In this document: positions 16,843 through 25,414 of the stretch, in pieces
Numbering within the stretch: the first letter of the stretch is position 1
Layout of the letters: each line of letters begins with the position of its first letter
DNA from: Melaminivora jejuensis
GTDB taxonomy: Bacteria; Pseudomonadota; Gammaproteobacteria; Burkholderiales; Burkholderiaceae_C
DNA length: 64,000 nucleotides
Direction: 5' to 3'
NCBI RefSeq assembly: GCF_017811175.1
Contig: NZ_JACWIJ010000002.1
Location: forward strand, 1,736,001-1,800,000
Position numbers and translations under genes: made by a program
The notes under the pieces: generated by a model
The model's input: only the letters and a program-made list of their open reading frames with translations
Told to the model about the DNA's origin: nothing
Databases searched by the model: none

Positions 16843-17616
16843 TCACGGCTGCTGCTGGCCCTGCTGCGCCAGAAAGGCCTCGTCCTGGCGCGTGAGCCGA
16901 CCGCCCTCGCGCGCCGCCTGCAGCAGATCGGGCCGATGCTGCTGCGTGGTGGCCAGGCGCTGCTCGCGTCGCCAGCGCTCGATCTGCGCGTGGTGGCCCG
17001 ACAGCAGCGGCGCCGGCACGCCCGCGCCCGCCCAAACCTCGGGCCGGGTGTAGTGCGGGCAGTCCAGCAGGCCATCGAGTTGCGGGTTGAAGCTGTCGAG
17101 CTGGTGGCTGCCCGCATCGTGCAGCACACCGGGCTGCAGCCGCGCCACGGCATCGAGCAGTGCCATGGCGGCAATCTCGCCGCCCGAGAGCACGAAGTCG
17201 CCCAGACTGATCTGCACCTCGACATGCCGGTCGATGAAGCGCTGATCCAGGCCCTCGTAGCGCCCGCACAGCAAGATGGCGCCCGCCGGGCTGTCGCTCC
17301 AGCGCTGTACGCCGGCGTGATCGAGCCGCTGGCCGATGGGCGAGAACAGCACCAGCGGGGCCTGCGCCTCGGCAGCCTCGGCCCGCTCGGCACGGATGGC
17401 CGCCAGGCAGCGCGCCAGGGGTTCGGCCAGCATGACCATGCCAGGGCCGCCGCCAAAAGGCCGGTCGTCCACCCGGCGGTAGTTGCCCTCGGCGTACTCG
17501 CGCAGGCTCCACAGGCGCACCTCGACCTGCCCGCTCTCATAGGCGCGCCGCGTCACGCCGCAAGTCAGAAACGGGACGAACAGGTCTGGAAACAGCGTGA
17601 TGACATCAAAGCGCAT
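16843..17616 (-). CDS. trmD: tRNA (guanine-N1-)-methyltransferase TrmD
   Basis: A 257-residue SPOUT methyltransferase that makes m1G37 in tRNAs and prevents +1 frameshifting. Features seen are MRFDVITLFPDLF at the N-terminus, RPFGGGPGMVM, the trefoil-knot region LLCGRYEGLDQRFIDRHV and SLGDFVLSGGEIAAMALLDA. Length is normal for the family. It starts 9 bases after the rimM stop and belongs to the same operon. Confidence 0.97.
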   Translation of the reverse strand: MRFDVITLFPDLFVPFLTCGVTRRAYESGQVEVRLWSLREYAEGNYRRVDDRPFGGGPGMVMLAEPLARCLAAIRAERAEAAEAQAPLVLFSPIGQRLDHAGVQRWSDSPAGAILLCGRYEGLDQRFIDRHVEVQISLGDFVLSGGEIAAMALLDAVARLQPGVLHDAGSHQLDSFNPQLDGLLDCPHYTRPEVWAGAGVPAPLLSGHHAQIERWRREQRLATTQQHRPDLLQAAREGGRLTRQDEAFLAQQGQQQP

Positions 17617-17625
17617 GGCCGGGCT

Positions 17626-18198
17626 TCAGAAATCGGGCTGCCAGTCCACGGTGATGCGCCCGCCGGCGACATCCACCTGATCGACGAAGGCTGATACGAA
17701 CGGGATCAGGCGCTCAAGCGTCTTGCCCTCGTGCTCGTGCGCCAGCACCAGCGTGGTCTGCGGCCCGGCGGGCAGTAACTCGCGCACGCGGCCCAGCGCC
17801 ACGCCCTCGCGGTTCACCACTTCCAGGCCGATCAGATCGACCCAGTAGTACTCATCCTCGCCCACCGCCGGAAAGGCCGAGCGCGGCACGAAGATGCGCG
17901 CGCCGCGCAGCGCCTCGGCAGCGTCGCGATCCGCCACGCCATGCGCCCAGGCGACGATGGCATCCGAATGCACGCGCGCCTGGCGGATGGCCAGCTCCAG
18001 CGTGCCCTGGAAAAAGCTCTTGGCGCCGCGCTGCGCCGGCTGCAGGTACCAGGTGCGCACGCCCAGCAGGGCCTCCGGGTCGTTGCTGTGCGGCACGACC
18101 TTGAACCAGCCCTTGACGCCCCAGGCGTCGGCAATGCGGCCTAGCTCGACGGCATCGGCAGGCAGTTCGGCGGCGGGCAGTGCAGGCAGGTTGGGCAT
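17626..18198 (-). CDS. rimM: Ribosome maturation factor RimM
   Basis: A 190-residue protein that binds S19 and helps mature the 30S head. The N-terminal RimM domain has VELGRIADAWGVKGWFKV, and the PRC-barrel half has DEYYWVDLIGLEVVNREGVALGRV. The start at 18198 was chosen because the upstream in-frame extension is hydrophobic and runs into the terminator. It is separated from rpsP by a strong terminator hairpin (18249-18289), so it probably receives only read-through transcription from the rpsP promoter unless it has its own. Confidence 0.95.
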   Translation of the reverse strand: MPNLPALPAAELPADAVELGRIADAWGVKGWFKVVPHSNDPEALLGVRTWYLQPAQRGAKSFFQGTLELAIRQARVHSDAIVAWAHGVADRDAAEALRGARIFVPRSAFPAVGEDEYYWVDLIGLEVVNREGVALGRVRELLPAGPQTTLVLAHEHEGKTLERLIPFVSAFVDQVDVAGGRITVDWQPDF

Positions 18199-18248
18199 GG
18201 TCGGCAGCGGACGCAAGAGGTAAACAATGAAAAGGGCGAGGGCCACGC

Positions 18249-18289
18249 AAAAAAGGCGAGCCCGCCAGCCAATGCCAGCGGGACTCGCC
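18249..18289 (-). terminator. Strong terminator/attenuator between rpsP and rimM
   Basis: On the minus strand a 16-base arm beginning GGCGAGTCCCGC pairs with one ending GGGCTCGCC across an ATTG loop, followed by six T residues. It lies 34 bases after the rpsP stop and 51 bases before rimM, inside what is otherwise one operon. Confidence 0.85.
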
Positions 18290-18323
18290 CCAGTGCGTCA
18301 GGCGCAAGGCGCCGCTGTCGCTA

Positions 18324-18611
18324 TCAGGCGGCAGCTTCGGCGGCAGGCGCAGCAGCGGCAGCAGGTTGCTGCTTAGCGGCCTGCTTGATCAGGCGCTCCA
18401 CGGTGGGAGAAGCCTGGGCGCCCACGCCCTTCCAGTAGGTCAGGCGATCCTGGGCGATACGCAGCGCTTCCTCGCCGCCCTTGGCGGAAGGGTTGTAGAA
18501 ACCCAGGCGCTCGATGAAACGGCCATCGCGGCGCACGCGCTTGTCGGCCACGACGATGTTGAAGAAGGGACGGCCCTTGGAGCCGCCGCGCGAGAGTCGA
18601 ATCACGACCAT
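18324..18611 (-). CDS. rpsP: 30S ribosomal protein S16
   Basis: A 95-residue ribosomal protein. [39 protein letters not shown] and a C-terminal Ala/Pro-rich tail are typical of betaproteobacterial S16. The start at 18611 follows GAAGGA with good spacing; the frame upstream is leader DNA. First gene of the rpsP-rimM-trmD-rplS block, preceded by a perfect TATAAT. Confidence 0.98.
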   Translation of the reverse strand: MVVIRLSRGGSKGRPFFNIVVADKRVRRDGRFIERLGFYNPSAKGGEEALRIAQDRLTYWKGVGAQASPTVERLIKQAAKQQPAAAAAPAAEAAA

Positions 18612-18721
18612 GTTGAATCCTTCGGGTGGAAGCAGCCCGCAACAATTGATGGACTGCAGTTCTTGCCGCGCTTGAGACACGCGACTGGCCACCCGGCCAG
18701 CGACACGCAGCAAAGCCCGCG

Positions 18722-18727
18722 ATTATA
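18722..18727 (-). promoter_or_regulatory. Candidate -10 of the rpsP promoter
   Basis: The minus strand reads TATAATCGCGGGCTTT, giving a leader of roughly 105 bases. The same 16-mer occurs ahead of rpmB and nearly the same ahead of rplS. A matching -35 is not evident at 16-18 bases. Confidence 0.6.
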
Positions 18728-18827
18728 TGCGTTGGGCGTTGGGCTGGATCACGCAAGAGACCGGACACGCACCGCACGACCTCCTGCCCACCTGGCCCGG
18801 GCGCGACCCGGCCAATAATGCAGCCCC

Positions 18828-19274
18828 ATGAAAAACAAGACCCTGGCCGCCTGGCTGGCCTTTCTGGGAGGCCCGCTGGGCCTGCACCGCTTTTACCTGC
18901 ACGGCCTGGGCGACACGCTGGGCTGGCTGCTGCCGCTGCCCACGGCGCTGGGCGTCTATGGCATCCAGCGCGTGCAGCAGTGGGGCCTGGACGACCATCT
19001 GAGCTGGCTGCTGATCCCGCTGCTGGGCTTCACCATCGCCGGCTGCGCGCTGCGCGCCATCCTGTACGGATTGATGACGCCCGAGCGCTGGAATGCGCGC
19101 TTCAACCCGCAGGCCGCACCGGACGCCGTGCCGGGGCGCACCGGCTGGATCACGGTGTTTGCCATCGCCCTGTCGCTGATGATCGGCACCGCCGTGCTGA
19201 TGGCCAGCCTGGCCTTCAGCTTCCAGCGCTATTTCGAGTACCAGATCGAGGAAGCGCGCAAGATTTCACAGTGA
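18828..19274 (+). CDS. TM2 domain-containing membrane protein
   Basis: A 148-residue membrane protein. The N-terminus KNKTLAAWLAFLGGPLGLHRFYL is a clear TM2 motif, a two-helix domain of unknown function found in bacteria and eukaryotes. Three further hydrophobic segments follow, the last at about residues 113-135. Divergent from rpsP, with about 215 bases between the starts; a CAATAAT element lies directly before its ATG. No function can be assigned from the neighbours. Confidence 0.75.
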   Translation: MKNKTLAAWLAFLGGPLGLHRFYLHGLGDTLGWLLPLPTALGVYGIQRVQQWGLDDHLSWLLIPLLGFTIAGCALRAILYGLMTPERWNARFNPQAAPDAVPGRTGWITVFAIALSLMIGTAVLMASLAFSFQRYFEYQIEEARKISQ

Positions 19275-19281
19275 AATCAGC

Positions 19282-19315
19282 CTCAAACCCTTGTAGGGCA
19301 AGCGCTGATAGCTAT
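19282..19315 (+). repeat. Dispersed repeat, copy 3
   Basis: CTCAAACCCTTG, five variable bases, then CAAGCGCTGATAGCTAT, followed by TGAAAGCGTAGC, which retains the GCTAT...TAGC inverted pair. It lies between the convergent TM2 and phosphate transporter genes. Confidence 0.85.
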
Positions 19316-19330
19316 TGAAAGCGTAGCAAT

Positions 19331-20341
19331 TCAATAAAGCTGCAGGCTGATCCAGTAGGCGATGGCCGCCACGAAGGCGCTGGCCGGGATGGTCAGGATC
19401 CACGCCCAGACGATGTTGCCGGCCACACCCCAGCGCACGGCGCTGGCGCGCTGCGTCGAGCCGACGCCGACGATGGCGCCGGTGATGGTGTGCGTGGTGG
19501 AGACGGGGATGCCCAGGGCGGTGGCGATGAACAGCGTCATGGCGCCGCCCGTCTCGGCACAAAAGCCGCCCACGGGCTTGAGCTTGGTGATCTTCTGGCC
19601 CATGGTCTTGACGATGCGCCAGCCGCCGAACATGGTGCCCAGGCCGATGGCGGCGTAGCACGAGATGATGACCCAGGTGGGCGGCGCGCTGTCGCTGGCC
19701 GAGGCGTAGCCGGTGGCGATGAGCAGCAGCCAGATGATGCCGATGGTCTTTTGCGCGTCGTTGCCGCCGTGGCCCAGGCTGTAGGCACCGGCGGAGACCA
19801 GTTGCAGCCGGCGAAACCACTTGTCGATACGGTTGGGGCGCGCGCGCCGGAAGATCCAGGCCACCGCCACCATCATCAGCGAACCGAGCAAGAAGCCCAG
19901 CAGCGGCGAGATGAAGATGAAGGCCACGGTCTTGAGGATGCCGCTGGCCACCAGCGCGCCAGCGCCGGCCTTGGCGATCACCGCGCCCACGATGCCGCCG
20001 ATCAGCGCGTGCGAGCTGCTGCTGGGAATACCGTAGTACCAGGTGATGACGTTCCAGGTGATCGCTCCCACCAGCGCGCCGAAGATGACGTGCGTGTCCA
20101 CCACGCCCGGATCGACGATGCCTTTGCCGATGGTGGCCGCCACGCTCAGGTGGAACACGAAGATGGCGACGAAGTTGAAGAACGCCGCGAAGACCACTGC
20201 CTGGGTGGGCTTGAGCACGCCCGTGGAGACCACGGTGGCAATCGAGTTGGCGGCGTCGTGGAACCCGTTCATGAAGTCGAACACGATGGCCAGCGCCACC
20301 AGCAGCGCGACGACCCACAGGGCGGTTTGCATGGTTTCCAT
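19331..20341 (-). CDS. Low-affinity inorganic phosphate transporter (Pit family)
   Basis: A 336-residue transporter with about ten membrane segments. Signature motifs of the Pit family are present as an inverted repeat: FDFMNGFHDAANSIAT near the N-terminus and SLGHGGNDAQKTIGI in the second half, with PSSSSHALIGG and PVSTTHTITGAIVG. It imports phosphate (usually as metal phosphate) with protons. It is followed upstream on the same strand by a DUF47 gene 41 bases away, the standard Pit accessory pair. A start three codons later (20332) is equally possible. Confidence 0.92.
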   Translation of the reverse strand: METMQTALWVVALLVALAIVFDFMNGFHDAANSIATVVSTGVLKPTQAVVFAAFFNFVAIFVFHLSVAATIGKGIVDPGVVDTHVIFGALVGAITWNVITWYYGIPSSSSHALIGGIVGAVIAKAGAGALVASGILKTVAFIFISPLLGFLLGSLMMVAVAWIFRRARPNRIDKWFRRLQLVSAGAYSLGHGGNDAQKTIGIIWLLLIATGYASASDSAPPTWVIISCYAAIGLGTMFGGWRIVKTMGQKITKLKPVGGFCAETGGAMTLFIATALGIPVSTTHTITGAIVGVGSTQRASAVRWGVAGNIVWAWILTIPASAFVAAIAYWISLQLY

Positions 20342-20382
20342 GATGGATGGAGCCTGTCAGCCGGCAGTGGCCGCGCCCGGGC

Positions 20383-21030
20383 TCAGGAGTTCTCGAGGAT
20401 GATGCCCTCGATGTGGTTGGCCACGTCCTCGCAGCGGTCGGTCACGCTCTCGAGCAGCTCATAGATGGCCTTGAGCTTGATCAGCTCGCGCACATCGACC
20501 TCCTCGCGAAACAGTTTGCTCATAGCGCTGCGCAGCACCCGGTCGGCGTCGCCCTCCAGGCGGTCGATCTCCTCGCAGGTCTTGAGTGCCGCCTCGGCCA
20601 CGGCCGGATCGGCGATGCGCGGCAGCATCTTCACTGCATCTTGCACGCGCTCGCAGCACTTGAGGCTCAGATCCGTCAGGCGCGTGATCTCCTCGGTCAT
20701 GTGGTGGATGTCGTACAGCGCCATGGTCTCGGCGGCGTCCTGCAGCAGGTCGGCCACATCGTCCATGGTGTTGATCAGCGAGTGGATCTGCTCGCGGTCG
20801 ATGGGCGTGATGAAGGTCTTGTGCAGCGTGCGGTTGACCTCGTGCGTGACCCGGTCGGCGGCACGCTCGGCATTGTCCACATCCAGGTTGTAGCGGTCGC
20901 GCAGGTGCGCGTCGCCGTAGTTGGCCACCAGCTGCGAGAAGGCGCGGGCGGCTTCGACGATGCGCTCGGCATGTTGGTTGAACATGTCGAAGAAATTGCC
21001 TTCGCGCGGCAACAGCTTGCCAAACAGCAT
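20383..21030 (-). CDS. DUF47 (PhoU-like) phosphate transport accessory protein
   Basis: A 215-residue all-alpha protein of the DUF47/YkaA family, distantly PhoU-like. MLFGKLLPREGNFFDMFNQHAE at the N-terminus and the acidic/His segments ADRVTHEVNRTLHKTFITPIDRE and LEGDADRVLRSAM are typical. In this family the protein sits next to pit and is thought to regulate Pit phosphate transport. It precedes the pit gene in the same transcript. Confidence 0.9.
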   Translation of the reverse strand: MLFGKLLPREGNFFDMFNQHAERIVEAARAFSQLVANYGDAHLRDRYNLDVDNAERAADRVTHEVNRTLHKTFITPIDREQIHSLINTMDDVADLLQDAAETMALYDIHHMTEEITRLTDLSLKCCERVQDAVKMLPRIADPAVAEAALKTCEEIDRLEGDADRVLRSAMSKLFREEVDVRELIKLKAIYELLESVTDRCEDVANHIEGIILENS

Positions 21031-21156
21031 GAGGGCTCCTGGAGGGGTGGTTCGGGAAGTGCGGGCTTGCAGGATAGAACAGGCGCTGGCAGGCCTTTGT
21101 CGTGCAGAGCGTGGCGGCTGAGTGGGCGCGAGTTTAACCGCGCGCCGCCCGGCTCT

Positions 21157-21519
21157 TCAGCCGCCGCGGAAGATGAAATACACCGCCCCGACCAGGCACA
21201 GGCCGGCCCACAGGTAATCCCACTTGAGCGGCTCGCCCAGGTACAGCGCGGCAAACGGCACGAAAACCGACAAAGTGATGACCTCCTGGACAATCTTCAA
21301 CTGCCCCACGCTCCACAGCGTGTGGCCGATGCGGTTGGCCGGCACCTGCAGCAGGTATTCGAACAGCGCAATGCCCCAACTGGCCACAGCCGCCATGTAC
21401 CAGGGCGCAGCCGCCAGATTACGCAGATGCCCGTACCAGGCAAAAGTCATGAAGATGTTGCTAAGCAGCAACAATCCGACGGTCTGCAGTGGTATGGGCA
21501 GGGTATGCAGGAATTGCAT
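21157..21519 (-). CDS. DMT family (DUF486) small membrane protein
   Basis: A 120-residue protein with four hydrophobic segments. It contains the DUF486 features SNIFMTFAWYGHLR, ASWGIALFEYLLQVPANRIG and LKIVQEVITLSVFVPFA. It looks like half of a drug/metabolite exporter and is likely a dimer-forming four-helix membrane protein; the transported compound is unknown. It lies alone between the DUF47 gene and the liv cassette, with a dispersed repeat just upstream of its start. Confidence 0.85.
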   Translation of the reverse strand: MQFLHTLPIPLQTVGLLLLSNIFMTFAWYGHLRNLAAAPWYMAAVASWGIALFEYLLQVPANRIGHTLWSVGQLKIVQEVITLSVFVPFAALYLGEPLKWDYLWAGLCLVGAVYFIFRGG

Positions 21520-21555
21520 GGCAATTTCAAGAAATTAAGTCGAATTGCCATTTTG

Positions 21556-21583
21556 CCCTTTCCAGGCAAGCGCTGGCAGCTAT
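21556..21583 (+). repeat. Dispersed repeat, copy 4 (degenerate left end)
   Basis: CCCTTTCCAGG CAAGCGCTGGCAGCTAT, then CAATACGGTAGC. The left CTCAAA block is lost. It lies between the DUF486 gene and livF. Confidence 0.75.
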
Positions 21584-21629
21584 CAATACGGTAGCTTTAT
21601 GTCCGGCCCGCCACGCCCCCTGCCCCGCC

Positions 21630-22366
21630 TCACTCGCCCAGGTAGGCGGCACGCACGCGTGGATCGCTCAGCAGTTCCTGGCCGCCGCCGCTCATGGTGA
21701 TCAGGCCCGACTCCATGACGTAGCCCCGGTCGGCAATGGCCAGCGCGCGGCTGGCGTTCTGCTCGACCAGCACGATGGTTACCCCAGGGCATAGACATCG
21801 CGCACCACCTCGAAGATCTTGTCCACCATGATGGGCGACAGGCCCATCGATGGCTCGTCGAGCAGCAGCACCTTGGGCTGGCTCATCAGCGCCCGGCCCA
21901 TGGCCAGCATCTGCTGCTCGCCGCCGCTCATGGTGCCGGCCAGCTGATCCTTGCGCTCGCGCAGGCGCGGAAAGATGGTGAACATGCGCTCCACATCGGC
22001 GGCGATGCCGGCCTTGTCGTTGCGCGTATAGGCGCCCATGAGCAGGTTCTCGGTGATGGACATGCGGGCGAACACGCCGCGCCCCTCGGGCACCATGACC
22101 AGGCCGCTGCGCACCAGATCCCAGGCGCCCTTGCCGCGAATGCTGTGCCCCAGGTATTCGATGTCGCCATCGTTCATCCCGAGCGTGCCGGTGATGGCCT
22201 TCATGGTGGTGGTCTTGCCGGCGCCGTTGGAGCCGATCAGGGTGACCAGCTCGCCCTCGCGCACTTGCATGTCCACGCCCTTGACGGCCTGAATGCCGCC
22301 ATAGGCCACCTTCAGGCCCTTGACCTGCAGCAGCACTGGTTTGGATTGATCGGCCGTTGTTGCCAT
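21630..22366 (-). CDS. livF: Branched-chain amino acid ABC transporter ATP-binding protein LivF (frameshift as read)
   Basis: ATPase of the Liv uptake system. Frame 1 runs from 22366 (start chosen for the GAGGA 10 bases upstream; other ATGs at 22375 and 22390) and has GSNGAGKTTT (Walker A), LAGTMSGGEQQML (signature) and LLLDEPSMGLSP (Walker B), then stops after DVYALG at 21779. The usual family ending (TIVLVEQNASRALAIADRGY through AYLGE) is encoded in the next frame and ends at TGA 21630-21632. Restoring one base in GCCCTGGGGTAACC, for example CTGGGCGTA, joins the two. So this is either a recent single-base deletion or, more likely, a sequence error. It is last in livH-livM-livG-livF. Confidence 0.9.
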
Positions 22367-22379
22367 GTGTGCCATGTCC

Positions 22380-23165
22380 TCAGTGTCCACCGGTGCCGAG
22401 GTAGGCCTCGATCACCTTTTCGTTCTTCTGCACCTCGGCTGGCGTGCCTTCGGCGATCTGCTTGCCGTAGTCCAGCACGGTGACGCGATCGCACAGGCCC
22501 ATGACCAGCTTCACGTCGTGCTCGATCAGCAAGATGGTGCGGTTGTCGTTGCGGATGCGGTCGATCAGCTCGCGCAGCTGCACCTTCTCGGTGGCGTTCA
22601 TGCCGGCGGCAGGCTCATCGAGCGCGATCAGCTGCGGGTCGGTGGCGAGCGCCCGGGCGATCTCCAGGCGGCGCTGGTCACCGTAGGACAGCGTGCGCGC
22701 CTTGAAGTCGGCGTACTTGGCGATACCGACATAGTCGAGCAGTGCGCGCGCGCGCTGGGTGATCTCGGCCTCTTCCTGCAGAAAGCCCTTGGTGCGAAAG
22801 ATCGCGCCCATCAGGCCCGAGTGCGTGCGGATGTGCCGCCCCACCATGACGTTTTCCAGAGCCGTCATCTCGGCAAAGAGGCGAATGTTCTGGAAGGTGC
22901 GGGCGATGCCGGCCTTGGCCACCAAGTGTACGGCGCGCGGCTCATAGGGCTGGCCGGCCAGTTCGAACGTGCCGCTGTCGGGGGTGTAGAGGCCCGTGAT
23001 GACGTTGAAGAAGGTGGTCTTGCCGGCGCCATTGGGGCCGATCAGGCCATAGACCTGGCCGCGCCGGATGGCGATGCCCACGTCGGACAGCGCCTGCAGG
23101 CCGCCGAAGCGCTTGGAGATGCCCGCAACCCTGAGCACCACCTCTTTTTCAGTTGTTTCTGCCAT
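22380..23165 (-). CDS. livG: Branched-chain amino acid ABC transporter ATP-binding protein LivG
   Basis: A 261-residue ATPase energising LivHM. Walker A GPNGAGKTTF, signature LSYGDQRRLEIARAL, Walker B LIALDEPAAGMN and the LivG-typical insert TFQNIRLFAEMTALENVMVG are seen. It starts 25 bases after the livM stop, and its own stop lies just before livF. Intact. Confidence 0.95.
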   Translation of the reverse strand: MAETTEKEVVLRVAGISKRFGGLQALSDVGIAIRRGQVYGLIGPNGAGKTTFFNVITGLYTPDSGTFELAGQPYEPRAVHLVAKAGIARTFQNIRLFAEMTALENVMVGRHIRTHSGLMGAIFRTKGFLQEEAEITQRARALLDYVGIAKYADFKARTLSYGDQRRLEIARALATDPQLIALDEPAAGMNATEKVQLRELIDRIRNDNRTILLIEHDVKLVMGLCDRVTVLDYGKQIAEGTPAEVQKNEKVIEAYLGTGGH

Positions 23166-23190
23166 GTCGTTGTCTGCCGAGGCGTTGGGT

Positions 23191-24273
23191 TCAGGACTTC
23201 TGGGCCAGGCTCTTGCCGTGCTCGGGCGAGGGCCACAGGCCGCGCGGGCGCAGCAGCATGACGATGATCATGGCCAGCGCGATCAGCAGCTGGCGCAGGA
23301 TGGAGGCGTCCAGCCGGCCGTCGGTCATGGCCTGCAGCGGCCCGGCGACGTAGCGCAGCACCTCGGGCAGGGCCGACAGCAGCACCGCGCCCAGGATCAC
23401 GCCGGGGATGTGGCCGATGCCGCCCAGCACCACCATGGCGACGATCATGATGGACTCCATCAGGCTGAAGGACTCGGGCGAGACGAAGCCCTGGAAGGCC
23501 CCGAACATGGCACCGGCCACGCCGCCGAAGGACGCGCCCATGCCGAAGGCCAGCAGCTTCATGTTGCGCGTGTTGATGCCCATGGCCTTGGCGGCGATCT
23601 CGTCCTCGCGAATGGCCATCCAGGCGCGGCCGATGCGCGAGTCCTGCAGGCGGTAGCAGATCACGATGGTGATGAGCACCAGCGCCAGGAACAGGTAGTA
23701 GTACAGCGTGACGGAGCTGATGTCGAAGCCGAAAAGCTCCAGGCGCCGGCCCAGATCCAGGCCGAAGATCTTGACCGAGTCGATCTGCCCCAGCCCCTTG
23801 GGGCCGTTGGTGATGTTGACCGGGTGATCCAGGTTGTTCATGAAGATGCGGATGATCTCGCCAAAGCCCAGCGTCACGATGGCCAGGTAGTCGCCGCGCA
23901 GCTTCAGCACCGGAATGCCCAGCAGCACGCCGGTGATGGCCGCCAGCACCAGCGCCAGCGGAATGACGGCCCACAGCGACAGGTGCAGTCCGTCGGGGAA
24001 GTGCGTGGCAAACCAGGCGAAGTTCTCCGCCAGGTGCGGAGAGGCGAGCAGGCCGAACATGTAGGCGCCCACGGCGTAGAAGGCCACATAGCCCAGATCC
24101 AGCAGGCCGGCATAGCCGACCACGATGTTCAGGCCCAGCGCCAGCATGATGTAGAGCAGCGCCAGGTCGGCAATGCGCACCCAGGCGTTGCCGAAATACT
24201 GCAGCACGAGGGGCAGCACAAGCAGCGCGATGGCGCCCGCAATCCATTGCGCCTTGTTGCTTTTCATGGTCAT
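23191..24273 (-). CDS. livM: Branched-chain amino acid ABC transporter permease LivM
   Basis: A 360-residue inner-membrane permease with about nine hydrophobic segments. GLNIVVGYAGLLDLGYVAFYAVGAYM and the EAA-like loop around RIGRAWMAIREDEIAAKAMGIN are characteristic of LivM. It pairs with LivH to form the channel. It lies 20 bases after livH in the same operon. Confidence 0.95.
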   Translation of the reverse strand: MTMKSNKAQWIAGAIALLVLPLVLQYFGNAWVRIADLALLYIMLALGLNIVVGYAGLLDLGYVAFYAVGAYMFGLLASPHLAENFAWFATHFPDGLHLSLWAVIPLALVLAAITGVLLGIPVLKLRGDYLAIVTLGFGEIIRIFMNNLDHPVNITNGPKGLGQIDSVKIFGLDLGRRLELFGFDISSVTLYYYLFLALVLITIVICYRLQDSRIGRAWMAIREDEIAAKAMGINTRNMKLLAFGMGASFGGVAGAMFGAFQGFVSPESFSLMESIMIVAMVVLGGIGHIPGVILGAVLLSALPEVLRYVAGPLQAMTDGRLDASILRQLLIALAMIIVMLLRPRGLWPSPEHGKSLAQKS

Positions 24274-24293
24274 GGTGTCAGTCTCCTGCGCCG

Positions 24294-25223
24294 TCAGGCC
24301 CGGTCGGCCACGCGCTCACCCAGCAGGCCCGAGGGGCGCAGCGTCAGGATGATGATCAGCACGATGAAGGCAAAGATGTCGGTGTAGTGGCTGCCCAGCA
24401 CGCCGCCCGTGAGAGCGCCGATGTAGCCCGAGCCGATGGCCTCGATCAGGCCCAGCAAGATGCCGCCGATCACGGCCCCGGCCAGGTTGCCGATGCCGCC
24501 GAACACGGCTGCGGTAAAGGCTTTGAGGCCCGGCAGAAAGCCCATGGTGTGCTGCGCCGTGCCGTAGTTGGAGGCGTACATGATGCCGGCAATCGCCGCC
24601 AGCACGGCGCCGATGATGAAGGTGGCCGAGATCACCATGTCGGGCTTGACGCCCATCAGCGCGGCCACGCGCGGGTTCTCGGCCGTGGCGCGCATGGCCC
24701 GGCCCAGCCGGGTGTAGTTGACCAGATAGACCATGGTGGACAGCGCCAGCACCGTGACGCCCAGGATCAGGATCTGCGTGGTCGTGATGACGGCGCCGCC
24801 GATCTGGAACGGCGTGGCCGGCAGCAGCGTCGGATACGGCTTGTAGTTGGGCTTCCAGATGATCATGGCCAGGGTCTGCAGCAGCAGCGACATGCCGATG
24901 GCGGTGATCAGGGGCGCCAGGCGCGGGCTGTTCCTCAGCGGCTTATAGGCGACTTTTTCGATGGTGAAGTTCAGCACCGCCGCCACCACGCAGGCAATCA
25001 AGGTGGCCAGCAGCAGGATGACCCAGCCGGGGGCGCCGGGCATGGCCTGCTGCATCAGGCCGATGCAGCTCCAGCTGGTGAGCGCGCCGATCATGAGCAC
25101 CTCGCCGTGAGCGAAATTGATCAGCTGGATGATGCCGTACACCATGGTATAGCCCAGGGCTATCAGGGCGTACATGCTGCCCAGAACCAGACCATTGATG
25201 ATCTGCTGCAGCAAGATGTCCAT
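24294..25223 (-). CDS. livH: Branched-chain amino acid ABC transporter permease LivH
   Basis: A 309-residue permease starting at 25223 (MDILLQQIINGLVLGSMYALIALGYTMVYG, given here in part: QQIINGLVLGSMYALIALGY). The EAA loop LGRAMRATAENPRVAALMG is present. First gene of livHMGF. No binding-protein gene is in the cassette; the LivK-like gene at 9.7 kb is a candidate partner. A longer open frame upstream covers the rarA terminator and was rejected. Confidence 0.95.
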   Translation of the reverse strand: MDILLQQIINGLVLGSMYALIALGYTMVYGIIQLINFAHGEVLMIGALTSWSCIGLMQQAMPGAPGWVILLLATLIACVVAAVLNFTIEKVAYKPLRNSPRLAPLITAIGMSLLLQTLAMIIWKPNYKPYPTLLPATPFQIGGAVITTTQILILGVTVLALSTMVYLVNYTRLGRAMRATAENPRVAALMGVKPDMVISATFIIGAVLAAIAGIMYASNYGTAQHTMGFLPGLKAFTAAVFGGIGNLAGAVIGGILLGLIEAIGSGYIGALTGGVLGSHYTDIFAFIVLIIILTLRPSGLLGERVADRA

Positions 25224-25300
25224 AAATTGAGTCCTTCGTGAGTGACGCGCACCCGGCAGACGGCCTGGTCGGAGCAGCCTTGTGGGCCACCTGCCTCCTA

Positions 25301-25335
25301 CAAAAAAACCCGCCAGATCGGTGCTGAGCGGGTTT
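25301..25335 (-). terminator. Rho-independent terminator of rarA
   Basis: On the minus strand ACCCGC, a 14-base loop and GCGGGT followed by a run of seven T residues. It lies 80 bases after the rarA stop and separates rarA from livH. Confidence 0.8.
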
Positions 25336-25414
25336 CGGTGCGAAATTCTGTCACGGCTTTCGCGTCTGCCGGACTGCCCCAAGGGCGGGGTTTTCCCTTT
25401 GCGGGACAACCCGC

